Origin: Benincasa hispida
Taxonomy: Eukaryota > Streptophyta > Magnoliopsida > Cucurbitales > Cucurbitaceae
DNA: 64,000 bases
Direction: 5' to 3'
NCBI RefSeq assembly: GCF_009727055.1
Contig: NC_052359.1
Coordinates: 63,559,792-63,623,791 of the forward strand
The notes under the pieces are model-generated. The model was not told where the DNA came from. It saw nothing but the letters and a program-made list of their open reading frames with translations, and did not search any database. The translations under genes were made by a program, and so were the position numbers. This document shows positions 22,770-35,327 of the stretch, piece by piece. The first letter of the stretch is position 1. Each line of letters opens with the position of its first letter.

Positions 22770-25700
22770 TTAGTCTTTAACTGATGCCCGTAGTATTTTC
22801 ACATCATGGATGGGTCTGTATCAAAACCAAAAACAATTGGATTAGCCTCAACTCGCTTCTGCTAATGATATGACCTCACAATACTAGAAAAATGTGATTT
22901 GAGCTCGCTTGGACGATTGGTACTGTTTCACAAAACATGTTGAGATAACTATCTTCCATGCCAAAGTGAGATAGTAATTGGCATAGTCTTCCTTCCAGTG
23001 TTTTCGGAAAAAAAAAAAATGACTTCCATAAATTATTGGTTGTTCCTTTTTGTTTGGTTTTTTTTAACTAGATTTCATTTTCTTTTTTTAGATCAATTAA
23101 ACTATTATTCCTTCTAAAATTACATCTTCCTGTATTAAGTATATTATACTAATTGAGTTGGAAATACTTTAACGGGACGAAGTAGCCTCTTAGTATCATT
23201 TTTTAAATTCACACCATTTTTTTTTATAAAGGTTTAATGACAATATCGACTTGATAGAAAATAGATTGAATATTTTAAAAGATTCGAGATAAAATTCAAA
23301 GATGATCCATCAGCTCATCGACACAATAGCATGACAGAAAAATCAAAGATGATACCACAATTCAAAAACCAACAGGCTGTATCAGTGAAGAAAAATTCAT
23401 TAATTCATCAACATTGTGATAAATTATAAATTCAGAGGTACCAATAGAGGCATTTCTTTGGAGCGACAATAATAGATCCAAAGCAAGAAAAATTCATTAA
23501 TCTAAGCAAGTCTATAGCATTTTGAGTATAAAAATCAACCTTTCTAATAAGTTTTTCATCTGCCATTGATATTGAAGAGATTATTCTCTAGAAGCAAGTT
23601 ATTAGAATCAGATGTATTCTGAGGAGTTGGCCCCTAATTATCCTGGGATGCCTTGAGGAGAAAACTTATTCCTAGTGATTTATAGATACCTGTAATTGAG
23701 AGAATTTTGAGCAAGCTGTTGAAACAATAAAATACGTTAATGATCCCATAGGATGGCAAATTGGGTTTGGAATAGTCCCTTCTGGCTAATGTCCCTAGGG
23801 ATTTAACTATCGAATGATCTCCACTTCATCACATAGTTAGTTGGAGTAAACCTTCTTGTCCTACACAGCAGGGAGATTTCGAACTCAATAACCTAAAACC
23901 TCACAAACTAACTTATCTCCAAGTGGAGTTGGATATTTGTTCATGAACTCAGAGTTCTAAGGCAGCGATCATCGTCCACAAGCATGAGATGCATCAAAAT
24001 GGTTGGCCCCTCAAAGACATAAAAGTTGGTAGGGTAGAAAGAAGCCCCAATGGTGAATGGATTTTTAGTTTCTGCATGTACTCGGGTGGATTAGTTCTAT
24101 TAAATATTAATTGAAAGTGCACTATGTCTCTCGAGTTCCCTTTTTCAGGAAAACAGATGGGTGGGAGGCTCCAGATCTAGAACTTGATAAAGATGACCAT
24201 CAAGGAAGGATTGTTGAGTAGAAAATACCAAAACATTTCTTAAACATTAGACGGGTATAGAATGAAGAGCTCAAAGAATGCCTCTACTTTCATATTTGCT
24301 TTGAATTGTATCATTGAATACCTTGTTTGAGACAAAATGGACTTTGGACCCTCGGGGTACGATACTCATAACTCTCTCTCTACTCACCTTCCAATCTCTT
24401 CAATCCACAGTTTCTCTCTATTTATTACTATTTTAAGAAGTTAATTGCTGAACATTTGCGTTCTTTCTGTGCGGTCTTTGGAGTTCGCTCAGGCATTCAG
24501 CAGAGCAGAACAGATCCAGTAAACAAAATTCAAAAGTAGTTTACTTACACTAGCCCTTCCCCTAATTGGAAATGGAAAGCTTAGTGCAATAGTTCTTTCA
24601 AGGACCAAACGCATGTTCTCTATTTAAAAAATAATAATAATAATAATAACTAGGTCATCTTTTTAACAGTTTGTACTTTGTACACTGCCCTAATTGGAGT
24701 CATTTTATCAGTTCCAACTTTTTTTTGTTTTAAAAGCAACATGGTCTCTAATTTCCGTTGTTCAAATCCTTTTAGCTTTTGTTAGAGTGGGACTTGTTTT
24801 AAATTTAAAAAAGATGTTTCTCTTCTGTATTGCAATATCAAATTACTCAGTGATAATGTATTAATGAGCTCTACTGATCTAGACTAGAGACAACAGGAAT
24901 CCAGTTGCCTTTAATCAAAGTTCCAAAGAGATGGAAATAGAGCAAAGGAGAAGGCATCATACCTGTCATTGTTATCAGTTTGTACACTGCCAAGCCTTTT
25001 GATTATTTCCATTCCCCTACAAACTCTTCCAAAGATGGAGTGCTTCCCTGGACATGAAGACGAATGGGTCAACAAACTTTCAAAGACAAATGTGACAATT
25101 CAATTTTAGGAGTTCAAACATCTTCAATTCGGCACTCATTGAAGAGCAGCCATAAAACAAAATTTTCATTATAGCCATTCGTCAAGCACATGAGCCCAAA
25201 ATCAACTAGAGTTATCAAATTAGTTGGGAGTAAATGCACGCTCAATTGATTGATTCTCCCTGAGACAACATTTCTACCAAGTTGATGTAGAATCTCTAAT
25301 ACAAAAAAGAGATCCATACAGTTTACTTTCTTTTTTATTCGATTGAAGCAATCAACTTTAAATCGTTGCCTCTTGGTATGCAAAATATTTGATCGACGTA
25401 ACTTTAAAAATAGTGCAATAATTGCTAGAAAATTGCTTACCATCTAAAGATGGGCAAGGAGCAAGAGTGATAAAGAATTGGCTTCCGTTTGTATCAGGAC
25501 CAGCGTTTGCCATTGATAGAATACCAGCTCCAGTGTGCTTCAACTCTGGTTTTATTTCATCCTCAAACTTCTTGCTGAAACACATCGTGTCAAAAAGAAA
25601 AAAGAAAGAAACCCAATTAATAAATACATTGCAACGAATATTCAAGGACCTCAGAATTCAACTCCAGCAAGAGAAGAACAATTTCTTAAAACTAAAACTA

Positions 25701-26237
25701 TTGATAGAAAATGAAAACACATACCCATAAATAGATTCCCCACCCCGTCCAGTTCCTGTGGGATCCCCACCTTGAACTATAAAATCCTACACGGAATCAC
25801 CAAAACCCCATGGAGTAAAAGACTGCTTACGCCTTCAGAAGATCAACCTGCAGCTAAACAACCACCACTAAAGAAAGAGAGACAAACCTTAATAATCCGG
25901 TGAAACTTGACATTGTCATAATAACCTCGCCGAGAAAGCTCAATGAAGTTTCTACATGTTCTCGGTGCGTGTTTGAAGTAAAGCTATAATTAAACATCAA
26001 CAACACAAGATATTATGAGTTCAGTTACGCACAAAAGAAAAATCGAATTCTACAAACAAGCAACTAGAGGAAGTAGAGCTCAATTCAAACTTAACGGGGG
26101 GGAAGAAGTTAAACGAAACAAACAAAGACGCAGAAGGATTGAGGAAAGAAGAAGAGAACGAGTACCTCGACGGTGAAAGAACCCATGGAAGTCTCCAGAG
26201 TTACCTCCGGCGGCCCTCCTTCGGCGCTTGCCCACAT
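22770..26237 (-). CDS. CYP18-2: Cyclophilin-type peptidyl-prolyl isomerase, CYP18-2-like
   Basis: Six exons in reading order: 26237-26166, 25983-25888, 25786-25725, 25574-25441, 25047-24963 and 22815-22770. Phases match throughout and give 164 aa, the length I recall for Arabidopsis CYP18-2 (relative of human PPIL1, a spliceosome-associated cyclophilin). The single domain is complete: [20 protein letters not shown] contains Arg53, Phe58 and Gln61, equivalent to active-site residues of cyclophilin [20 protein letters not shown] is also diagnostic. The tryptophan that binds cyclosporin in CypA is replaced by Ser119 (PSLDGKH), as in plant relatives. The enzyme interconverts cis and trans Xaa-Pro bonds, probably in the nucleus. 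The last intron is about 2.1 kb and the last coding exon only 46 bp ([13 protein letters not shown] plus stop). The start ATG at 26237 precedes the conserved [16 protein letters not shown]. Confidence 0.95.
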
Positions 26238-26632
26238 CGTCGTTCACAGAGAAATCGCAGATACTTTCGCGCGAGGGAAGGATTATGCGTTTTTCAGAAA
26301 TGCGAGTAGCACTTCGAGCTTCAGAGGAATTGGAAGAAAGAGATGGAGCCAAAAGGGCTTTTTGCTTTATTGGGCTCGGAATGGATCGGGCCCATTTAAA
26401 AGTCCGATCCCGAAACAGAACCAAATCCTCTCCACTACCGTTCGATAATCACAAAACATATCTTAGAGCCATCTTTAGATTATCAAGTTACCTCATTAAA
26501 CTTCCAAAGATAAATCTACCATTTGAGAGTGAGATCATCGATTGGTGGTATTTCAATTGTAAATTAATGTAAAATTTGAGAGTGGACGTATTTTAAATTA
26601 TATAGATAGATGGTAACTAAAAAAAATGTTAA

Positions 26633-26921
26633 AATCGTGTTTGGTAACCATTTTGTTTTTTATTTTTATTTTTTAAAATTAAGCTTATGTACACTACTTT
26701 CACCTCCAAATTTCTTCCGTTATTATGTATTTTTCACCAATGGCTTAAAAAACCAAGCCAAATTTTGATAATTAAAAAAATAGTTTTCAAAAAGTTGTTT
26801 TGTTTTTTTAATTTGACTAAGAATTCGATTATTGTACTTAAAAAATATGCAAATTATTCTAAAAAATGTGGATGAAATAGACTTAATTTTCAAAAAAACA
26901 AGATGGTTATCAAACAGGACC
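26633..26921. mobile_element. Tourist-like MITE, copy 1
   Basis: The left end AATCGTGTTTGGTAACCATT and the inverted right end GGTCCTGTTTGATAACCATC form imperfect terminal repeats. TAA flanks both sides (26630-26632 and 26922-26924). The 289-bp interior is AT-rich and noncoding. TGTTTGG-type ends plus a 3-bp TAA/TTA duplication fit the PIF/Harbinger (Tourist) group. Confidence 0.75.
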
Positions 26922-26924
26922 TAA

Positions 26925-29004
26925 ATATTTACTAATATAGATTTTTAATTATGATTTGTTGATTGGAAGTTATTAGAGCGCAATGAGGTTAATGAGTAAT
27001 TTATCTCTAAATCGTGATCATTGTAGTTTGAGGTTTTCCAAACATATTTGAAATTGAAGATTGATTATATGGTAAGAAACAACAAAATTCATTATAAATC
27101 CCTCAAAATCCCAAAGTTCCAAACGTAACATTAGTAAAATATCTTATCATTCAAAGTTTTGGCTAATTATTTTCTCCCTAATTACTTATCTCATTAACTA
27201 CATTTCCATCACTCATTTACATTCCTCAAATTTATCTCTCGCACTCATTTATATTCATACTTTCCTTCTCAATCTCAATAAATATTTACTCTCTCCCAAC
27301 CCATGAAATCCCTCTCTCTCTAAATTCTTAGTATAAGTAATCTTCTCATATTCTTTCCTCCATGCTTATATATTTTCCTTTGTTTTTTTACGTATTCACG
27401 AGTCACGGATAAAAGATAGGTAAATCATAATTCGAGCAAAAGTAGTTATGAAATCTTCAATTTCAAGAATTAATAAACAATCATTATTATTAGATCAATA
27501 AGATCGTCAAGAGAAATAGTGGTGAAAGACACGCATTACTTAAAAAATATATTTTCAAATTGGAGATTTGTTTTATTTTTGTAAAATTGAAGCTTATGTT
27601 ACCTACGATAGATGACTTAGAGGAGATTTGTTTTGTTTTGGAAAAACAATATTGATAGAATGAATGGTGCTTCCTTTTTGTATTTAATTGCCGATACATT
27701 TTAAATTTAATTATCTATTTTATTATATTTTCATTTATTATATTCGTTTCTTTTTCATTTGCATTTCTCTCTCTTAATAATATTTTCAAGATCCCACCTT
27801 TCTCTATCTCGAAAGACCATATCTCACTTTTTTTTTTTTTTTTTAATAAAAAAAAGAGACTTTTAATAGTAAATATTTATTATAAAAAGATATAGAAATA
27901 CAGTTAAATTATATAAAGTTTTTTTTCCCAACCCATTCTTATCTGTCTCATTCATTGTCTTTTCTGTATTTTTATTTTGGTATCGTAACATTTCAAATTT
28001 TAACGGTCTTCAATTTCGTGAGAACTAAATTTATTTTTAAAAAAGTTATATTAGACACAAATCATAATTTTGATTTAATATAACTATATTGAAAATAAAT
28101 TCATCTTAAAAACAAATCATCCTTAAATCTCTGTCATTCCAATTTTCACCAATAGTTTAATTAAATTTAATAATCAATTTACTTACCAGTCATTTTTTAG
28201 TTCTCCACATCTAAAACTATTTAATACCTACATGTATTAAAAGTGTATAATTATTACTTTCTGATAATTTATAATTATTAATAATCATACATAATTTTAA
28301 AATAATACTATAAAGTTTAATGTTAGAAAAAAAAATGTGCTAACACATGTGAAAAAAGAAAAGAAGACTAATAAAATAAAAAAAAAAGGGCTAAAAACTC
28401 TACACACACATACCCACATCAACAAAAAACATGATCTTTAAAAAAAAAGAGTAATGACATTTTAAAATCATAATTGAATCTTTGAAATATTAAAAGAATG
28501 CATTATCCTTATATAAGTTACTTAATAATAAAATAATATTTTAAATTTTTTTAATTAAAAAGAATATTTCTTAAATTGTAAAAACCATTCTCACTATTAA
28601 TTAAGAACTATTAGTGAGCACATTTTATGTACTTAGTTAAATACAATTATGAATATTGATAAATGAAAGAATAAATAAAATGGTAAGATATGAAACATTA
28701 TTTTACATGGTAGAGTATGAACAACTGTATATTCTATTTATTTTAGAGAAATTAAGGACACTTCTCATGTATTGGATCAAGTACATCTTAAAGTTTTTCT
28801 CAATGCTATGATTATTTTTTAGTTATTATATAATTCATGTTTTTAATCAACATAGTTGGCACCCTTCATATGAAATGACATAACTCGAAAAGATAACATA
28901 TCATTTTTCGCTGCATATACATTAAAAAAAAAAAAAAAAATCCGTGTATTGTCGAGTAATAATAAATATTAAAGAAAAAAATGGAGACTTATTGCACATG
29001 AAGC
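26925..29004. other. AT-rich intergenic region
   Basis: Two kilobases of A/T-rich DNA with homopolymer runs (e.g. T run near 27828-27844). No gene or element is supported. Confidence 0.5.
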
Positions 29005-29760
29005 TTAATGCCCTTCAGGCCTTCCTCCAACAATAGCAAAACAAAGCTTGTGATTGTCAATATGTCGGAACATCCAAACACTGACATATTCACCAGCTTC
29101 TGTCAAATTATTGGTCTTGTAAAACGCCTTCCAACTTTTAGTAAGCACATAAAGTTTAGAAGACCAAACCTTGAACGTCATGTTGTATTGTCTCCCTTGA
29201 CTATCATAAACTATAACATCAATTCCCTGAATCAAGTCCTCATCATCATTCAACATCGGAACCAAGTGACAATTCACAAATTCCTTTTGAAGTGTCAATT
29301 GCCCTAAATCATCTTTTAGGTCGCTTTTCGTTAATTGCTTCACAAACGGTTGACTGTACTCTCCAATTATGTTTTCGATCACTGCCACCGGTGGAATTCT
29401 ATCCCGAGCTCCACCAACCACCACCATCACATTTTCATTGTTGTTGTTAGGTGGAGCTTCGTTGTTGATTGGAGGAGGTTGTTCATTGACTATGGGAGTA
29501 GAAGTTAAACTTGGAAATTGATTTTCGAAACCATATATCGGCTCCAAAGATTCAAATGGTTTCATGCTTCTACTCTTCATGTCGCAAATAATCAAAGCTG
29601 TTTCGTAGACATCCTTGTCAACTATTTTGTTATTGTAGGTGTAGCGTACCTTAACCATAATGGGAATCAACAATATTTTTTGAAAAAATATTAAGAACGT
29701 ATATAAAAAAAAAGAAGTAAAATTCATTATTTTTGGGGAAAAAAACAATTCAACATACAC
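29005..29760 (-). CDS. B3 DNA-binding domain protein
   Basis: Single-exon ORF ending in TAA. The last 110 residues form a plant B3 domain: FVKQLTKSDLKDDLGQLTL, a variable loop, IDVIVYDSQGRQYNMTFKVW, then LTKSWKAFYKTNNLTEAGEY and VSVWMFRHIDNHKLCFAIV. It resembles the small one-domain B3 proteins of the At2g33720/At1g05920 type, which act in the nucleus as putative transcription factors. Two starts are possible. The upstream ATG (29760) adds 34 mostly hydrophobic residues that look like translated 5' UTR. The ATG at 29658 (MVKVRYTYNN, 217 aa) is more likely for a nuclear protein. A Pro/Asn-rich linker (NEQPPPINNEAPPNNNNEN) precedes the B3 domain. Targets are unknown. Confidence 0.85.
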   Translation of the reverse strand: MYVELFFSPKIMNFTSFFLYTFLIFFQKILLIPIMVKVRYTYNNKIVDKDVYETALIICDMKSRSMKPFESLEPIYGFENQFPSLTSTPIVNEQPPPINNEAPPNNNNENVMVVVGGARDRIPPVAVIENIIGEYSQPFVKQLTKSDLKDDLGQLTLQKEFVNCHLVPMLNDDEDLIQGIDVIVYDSQGRQYNMTFKVWSSKLYVLTKSWKAFYKTNNLTEAGEYVSVWMFRHIDNHKLCFAIVGGRPEGH

Positions 29761-30865
29761 ATATATATGTAACGATTGGAAAGATCACTCAAAGTATTCA
29801 ACCTTTTATAAAAAACATCGTTTCTTGTCAATTGTTTGAATGATTTATATAAGTGTCATCTTGATCAAGACCAATATCGAGGCCAAAACGATAGTTTTAA
29901 CATTTTTTTGCATGTTCAAATCAACAATTATGTATTTTTTATCGGTCAATTTCAATTAGGATGATGACTAATATTTTAAATCAATGAAATTGAGGGGATT
30001 TTAATTGTGAACAAAAGTCGATAAGAACAGGAAATAAAATTGAAGCCAAAAGGAAAAAAAATTTTAGAAGATTTTATTTATTTATTTATTTTAAAGCAGA
30101 AGAATAAACTAAGCGAAATCAACATATTAAGGCTCAGAATAATAGACAAAAACACAAAGAATATAACAAATTTATGCAGTTCCATAAAACGGTATTTAAA
30201 TGAAAACTTGATTTGCAACAATGGCGATAGTGCTGATGGGCTCAAAATTATTGTTTTTTTTTGTTTTTTTTTAATATTATAATCAATGAAAAATATGGAT
30301 TTTAAATTTTCTTCTAAGGAGTTTCATGATTTTAGTTCAGATTTCAAAGACATTTGAATTGACTTAATAAAAAAGTGTTTTTTCAAAAAACCTATTTTTA
30401 TTCACACACTTTTGATAAAAAGGGATCAAAACATACTTGAAAAGTTATTTGGAATGATTGTCAAATACTTTAATTTCTTCAAATTACTTTTAAAATTAAA
30501 CCCTTATTCCAAAACACATCATTCATTCTCGCGGGGATTCACCATAATCCAAATATTTGGCAAGGGAGATACCACTAGAATAAGCCATTAAAACAATTGG
30601 CAAAAAATTATGCTATTATGTAGAAGATGGTAAATGATTGAAATTAAACCTGTTGTTGCCGTAGAGGGGAAAAAAATGGGTAATAGAGGGAGAAAAATAT
30701 TTTTGATTTGCCACCTGAAATATACAGAGTGTAAAATTTATAAGAGAATGAGAAACTCTTTTCAATAAGGAAAAGGAAAAGAGAGCATTTTGGACAAGAG
30801 AAAGGAAAATAAATCATTTATCAAAAAGTGATGTATATGATAAAGTTTTAACATAAATTATATGT

Positions 30866-30898
<33 letters not shown>

Positions 30899-31426
30899 TT
30901 AAATTATATATTTTCTCGCTAGAGTACACATCCTATATAGATAATTTCATAATTATTTTTTTTTCAAATATTTTATTTTAGAAGTTTGTTTTATATGTTT
31001 TTTTTTTTTTACTATTTCCTATCTTATTTAGTAGTAGTAATAATAATAAAAATAATAATAAATCCTAATCTAGAGGTTCAAATAAAAGAGACAATTGTTT
31101 TAAATAGTAAATCTGAAGAAAATATTTACAAATATAATAAAATTTATTGTCATTAGTGTAAGATGAAAGATATACTGATAGATATTGGTACATCTATTAT
31201 GATTTAGGATAATGAAATTTTACTATATTTATAAATAAATTATTGATTTTCTCTTATTTAAAAACAACGAAAATAAAACTTTACAGGGGCTAAATTAAAA
31301 CAAAGCATTGAAAGCATAGTCCAAATTTGAAAGTGGAAACTTTACTAATATTGTAAACCTTCAAATTTTATCATTTGTATTGCAAACTGCAAAACTTTTT
31401 CAAGTGTAAAGGACATTAGATTGTAG
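29761..31426. other. Intergenic region with (TC)n microsatellite
   Basis: Contains a (TC)12 run followed by a T run (30866-30900), and TAA-rich repeats near 31034-31061. No gene seen. The last part is presumably the promoter and 5' UTR of the ELM1-like gene. Confidence 0.5.
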
Positions 31427-34400
31427 ATGAGACCGATCAGACTTCCAGAACCTCCGAATGGGTCATCCGGCGTGCCGGAGATTTTCGACGGCGGGATCTA
31501 CTGCGCCATCAGGAGGGCCGTCGTGATCGGGAATGGCTTCCCCGGCGCGGAGAATCAGTGTCTTGGTTTGGTCCGAGCCCTCGGCCTTTCAGGTCGGCAT
31601 GCTCTTTACGTGAGTATATTGTTGTTTTCCAAATTTTTTTTTTTTGGTGGTCACCCATTACTCAAATCAAGTTCGATCGCAAACAGCCCAGTTAATTCAA
31701 TCAATTTCAGAGTTCTATGGGGTCTTGTTGTTTGTTATATTTATTCTTGTTACTCTATTTTTTGTACTACTTTCACTATCTGAGATTTCTGATGGAGATT
31801 GTGTGGGACACACATTGACGAATGCATATCAAAAGTTGGGTTTGATTTTTTGTGCAAGCTTGTGTATAACTTAGCTTATTTAAACGATTCATTGACTGTA
31901 ATTGATCTATTTTTGCTGTACAGCGGGTCATGAGGCCAAGGGGAGGGATCAATGAGTGGCTTCACTGGCTCCCAGTTTCTGTCCACAAGAAACTGGACTT
32001 GTTTATCAAGCAAATTTTTGGTGATTCTAGCAGAAAAGTTGAAGGGAAGAATGGAATGCCTCTGCTGGCCAAGAAAACTGGTAATACTTGCTAATTCTTT
32101 ACAATTCACTTTGAGATTATGTTGAGAGTTGGTTATGAAGTGAACTGCTCATAAAAGTGGTTCTTCGAAAGTGAAGCTGATATCAGGGTTAGTACCATAG
32201 TTAGTCTCCATGTAAGTATGTGTAGTTATTGGAGGCTCTATGGGTAACCATTTGGATTTTGGTTTTTAAAATTTCTGCTTGTTTTCTCACAATTTTTTAC
32301 AACGGTCATCTTTCCTAAAAAAAAAACATTTGAATCCATTGTCAAATTCTCAAGTTTTTGAAAGCTATTTCTTTAGGCGGTAATCATTTTGTGTTTGGTT
32401 TTTAACGTTTGAAAATTAAGCATGTTAATAGCCCTTCACCTCTAAATCTCTTACTTTGTTTTCTACTTTTTATCAATATTTTCAAAAATCAAGCCAAATC
32501 TTGGAAGCTAAAAAAGAGTAGTTTTTTAAAAAAACTTGTTTCTGTTTTAAAATTTGGCTAATAATTCAATTTTTTGAGTAAAGATTCAAACCATCGTAAG
32601 ATATTGCGCTTAAGGAGAATAGCTCAAGCTATAAGATTCAGCTGCCCGATATTTGAAAAAAACTTAATTTTCAAAAACAAAAAACTAAAAAAGAAATAGT
32701 TACCAGATAGGCCTTAGTTTTCATACATGAACTTAAATTTTGAAAACACTCTTAAAAAGAAAATTAAAAAAAAAAACCCATATGTAGATGTAGTGTTTTT
32801 AAGCTTAATTTTAAAAAACCAAAAACCAAAAACCAAATATTATCAAACTGGTCTAGAGTAATTATCCTTTCAACTTGTAAGTAGTCGACTAATGTCTCAG
32901 GGGTCCTGTAGGTCAATGTAAGATATATGTGAACAAATTCGTTTTTTATTACAAGAAACTATAGCAATCATTTGAACTTGGTCCTTTCGTTAATGCACTT
33001 CAGATTCTGAAAGGTAATCCAAATGGAATTGGTATTTGCAGGCTTATCACATGTTTTAGAAGCTGATGCAAAGCAGATTGCAAAAGTGGCACGTGAAACA
33101 TTTGATATGTATGTTATTTATGTTTTTTTCGAAATGGCTTGCTAGGAAATTTGTTGGATATCATACATTCCATGTAGATGGCCTCTAGAGGTTTTGAACC
33201 CTTTACCTATTGTAAATTCAATGTCTTTACCACCATGTCCAACTCTTGAGGTTATGACTACCGTTCCTCAAATAAAGATTTGACTCCTATGTCATATATA
33301 TAATTTGACAACTATGGGATATATCCCCGGTAGGTAGGTTTTATTCAATTGAATGTTATTGATTAGCTCAAGCTAAGAAGAGAGAGTTAATATTGTAATA
33401 GTTATGATGTAGTCATGCTGTAATCTGTATGACTGTATACTTGTGTCTGGTGGTGGGTTTTCTTAAATTTTTTGTGAGGAAACTTCAAAATTTCAGATCT
33501 AATTCCTGATCATATGCAGGGCTGTCATCTAATTACTTCACTTCATGTCCTACTCTATAATTTTTCATTGTTAGGGATGGCCCATTGCTCGTAATTGCAT
33601 CTGGCAGAGATACAATTTCGGTTGCTAGCTCGATTAAAAGGTTTGCTCCAGAAAATGTTTTTGTTGTCCAGGTGAAACCCTTTTCTCTATATAATCATCG
33701 TGGACTAAAGTTGTTGTCTGAGTTTTTATTTTTATCTGGAGTCTTAATCTTTTTGGGTTTATATATATATATTTATCATTAATCAGGCGTTTAAGATTTC
33801 CTAACAGCTGGCTCTACTGAAATGTTTGATTCAGATTCAACACCCGAGGTCCCGGTTAGATAGATTTGATTTGGTTATTGCTCCTCGTCATGATTATTAC
33901 CCTTTGACTCCTCATGCACGACAACAGATTCCTTGGTTGCTTCGCCAGTGGATTACTCCTTGTGAACCTCCTGGAAAAAATGTGGCAAGTATCTTCGCTC
34001 TGCATATTTTCTTGATGCCATAGACCACTGAAAAGCAACGAGGACTATTGATTGTTCCATTTGTTCATCATTTGGAACCTTGATCCACAGGTTCTTACTG
34101 TAGGAGCTCTTCATCAGGCTGATTTTGCTGCACTTAGGAGTGCAGCCTCTACATGGCATAAAGAATTGGCTTCTCTTCCAAAACCACTCCTTGTGGTTAA
34201 TATTGGAGGTCCATCAAGTAAGTATTTACTTCTGGTTTTGGAAAACGTGAAATTGATATTGACCATTGTAATGCACAAATCTTGCTGGGAATCTCTTTTT
34301 ATTGTGTGATTTCCTTCCAAATCTAAGTTGTTCTTGTATTGATACTATTCTCACCTACCCTACTTTTGATAGATTGGCACTGCCATGCATCTATATGATC

Positions 34401-35327
34401 TATACAGGCAATTGTCGCTATGGCATCGATCTTGCAAAGCAGTTAGCTACTATGCTGCAAAACATTCTTTGGAGCTGTGGAAGTGTTAGGATCTCATTTT
34501 CACGTCGAACCCCGGAGAAGGTGCCCATTGATATCTGATCACTTGAATATTATTTATTTTGGATTTAATAATCATCCTGGTTTGATGTTAGGTATCCAAT
34601 CTCTTGGTTGAAAAATTCAGTACCCATCCTAAAGTCTACATATGGGATGGTGAAGGTACCTCACTTGCATTGTTTTTCAGAAAACATATATATGATAATA
34701 ATGTATATCATAGAAGCTTGCCTAAGATTTTTATTCATATGGTGTTACATAGGACCAAATCCGCATCTCGGGCATCTAGCATGGGCTGATGCTTTTGTAA
34801 TAACAGCCGACTCAGTAAGTATGTTGAGTGAGGCTTGCAGTACTGGGTATGTTTAAAGTACAAGTTGCATTCTTGGAACTAATATGGTTCAGAACACCAT
34901 TCAAATTGAACTTCTTGTTTATCTGATGTTTTTGTAATACCAAAAGGAAACCCGTTTATGTGATTGGAGCTGACCGATGCATGTGGAAGTTTGCAGACTT
35001 CCAAAAATCTCTTACCGAACGAGGAGTGGTCAGGCCGTTCACTGGTAAAGAAGATGTAAGTCTAGTCATCTTTCTTATGTTTTCAGGATTCATGCATTAA
35101 ACTTCAGCCTTCATACAACTTCAACTATCTGTAACTGAATCCCCATCCCCACCCCCCCCGCCCAATAGGTATACCTGAAGAAGCCCTTCCTGATAGATTG
35201 ATCTCTCGCTTAACAGATATCGGAAAGTTGGAGCTACTCTCCTCTCAACGACACTACAGAGGCTGCAAATTGGGTAAATTCTATACTCGCTACACGCGGG
35301 TGGAGAATTCATACATCGACTATATGA
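31427..35327 (+). CDS. ELM1: ELM1-type mitochondrial fission factor
   Basis: Eleven exons: 31427-31609, 31924-32080, 33042-33108, 33575-33671, 33835-33984, 34091-34217, 34408-34520, 34592-34655, 34753-34846, 34947-35055 and 35217-35327. Phases match throughout and give 423 aa ending in TGA. The product matches plant ELONGATED MITOCHONDRIA 1 (DUF1022/ELM1 family): RRAVVIGNGFPGAENQCLGL near the N-terminus, GGINEWLHWLP, IASGRDTISVASSIKRFAPE, QHPRSRLDRFDLVIAPRHDY, GHLAWADAFVITADSVSMLS and SEACSTGKPVYVIGA. The C-terminal half has a glycosyltransferase-like look. In Arabidopsis, ELM1 sits on the outer face of mitochondria and recruits dynamin DRP3A for fission. Exon 5 appears to end at a GC donor (TG|GCAAGT). 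Intron 2 carries a MITE. The 3' UTR probably extends a few hundred bases beyond 35327. Confidence 0.94.
32376..32713. mobile_element. Tourist-like MITE, copy 2, in ELM1 intron 2
   Basis: Starts GGCGGTAATCATTTT and ends in the inverted form AAATAGTTACCAGATAGGCC. TTA flanks both sides (32373-32375 and 32714-32716). The interior aligns with copy 1, e.g. AAATCAAGCCAAATCTTGGA versus AAACCAAGCCAAATTTTGAT. Confidence 0.75.
33985..33990 (+). promoter_or_regulatory. Probable GC splice donor of ELM1 intron 5
   Basis: The sequence is AATGTG|GCAAGTAT. Using GC at 33985 gives ...GKNVVLTVGALHQ, which keeps two Val as in the relatives I recall. A GT three bases upstream (AAT|GTGGCA) is also in frame and would drop one Val, but is a poorer match to the U1 consensus. 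Confidence 0.55.

Noticed and set aside
22816..24962. Separate gene inside the last cyclophilin intron
   Set aside because: No ORF of note or conserved motif; exact phase across 24963/22815 supports a plain intron.
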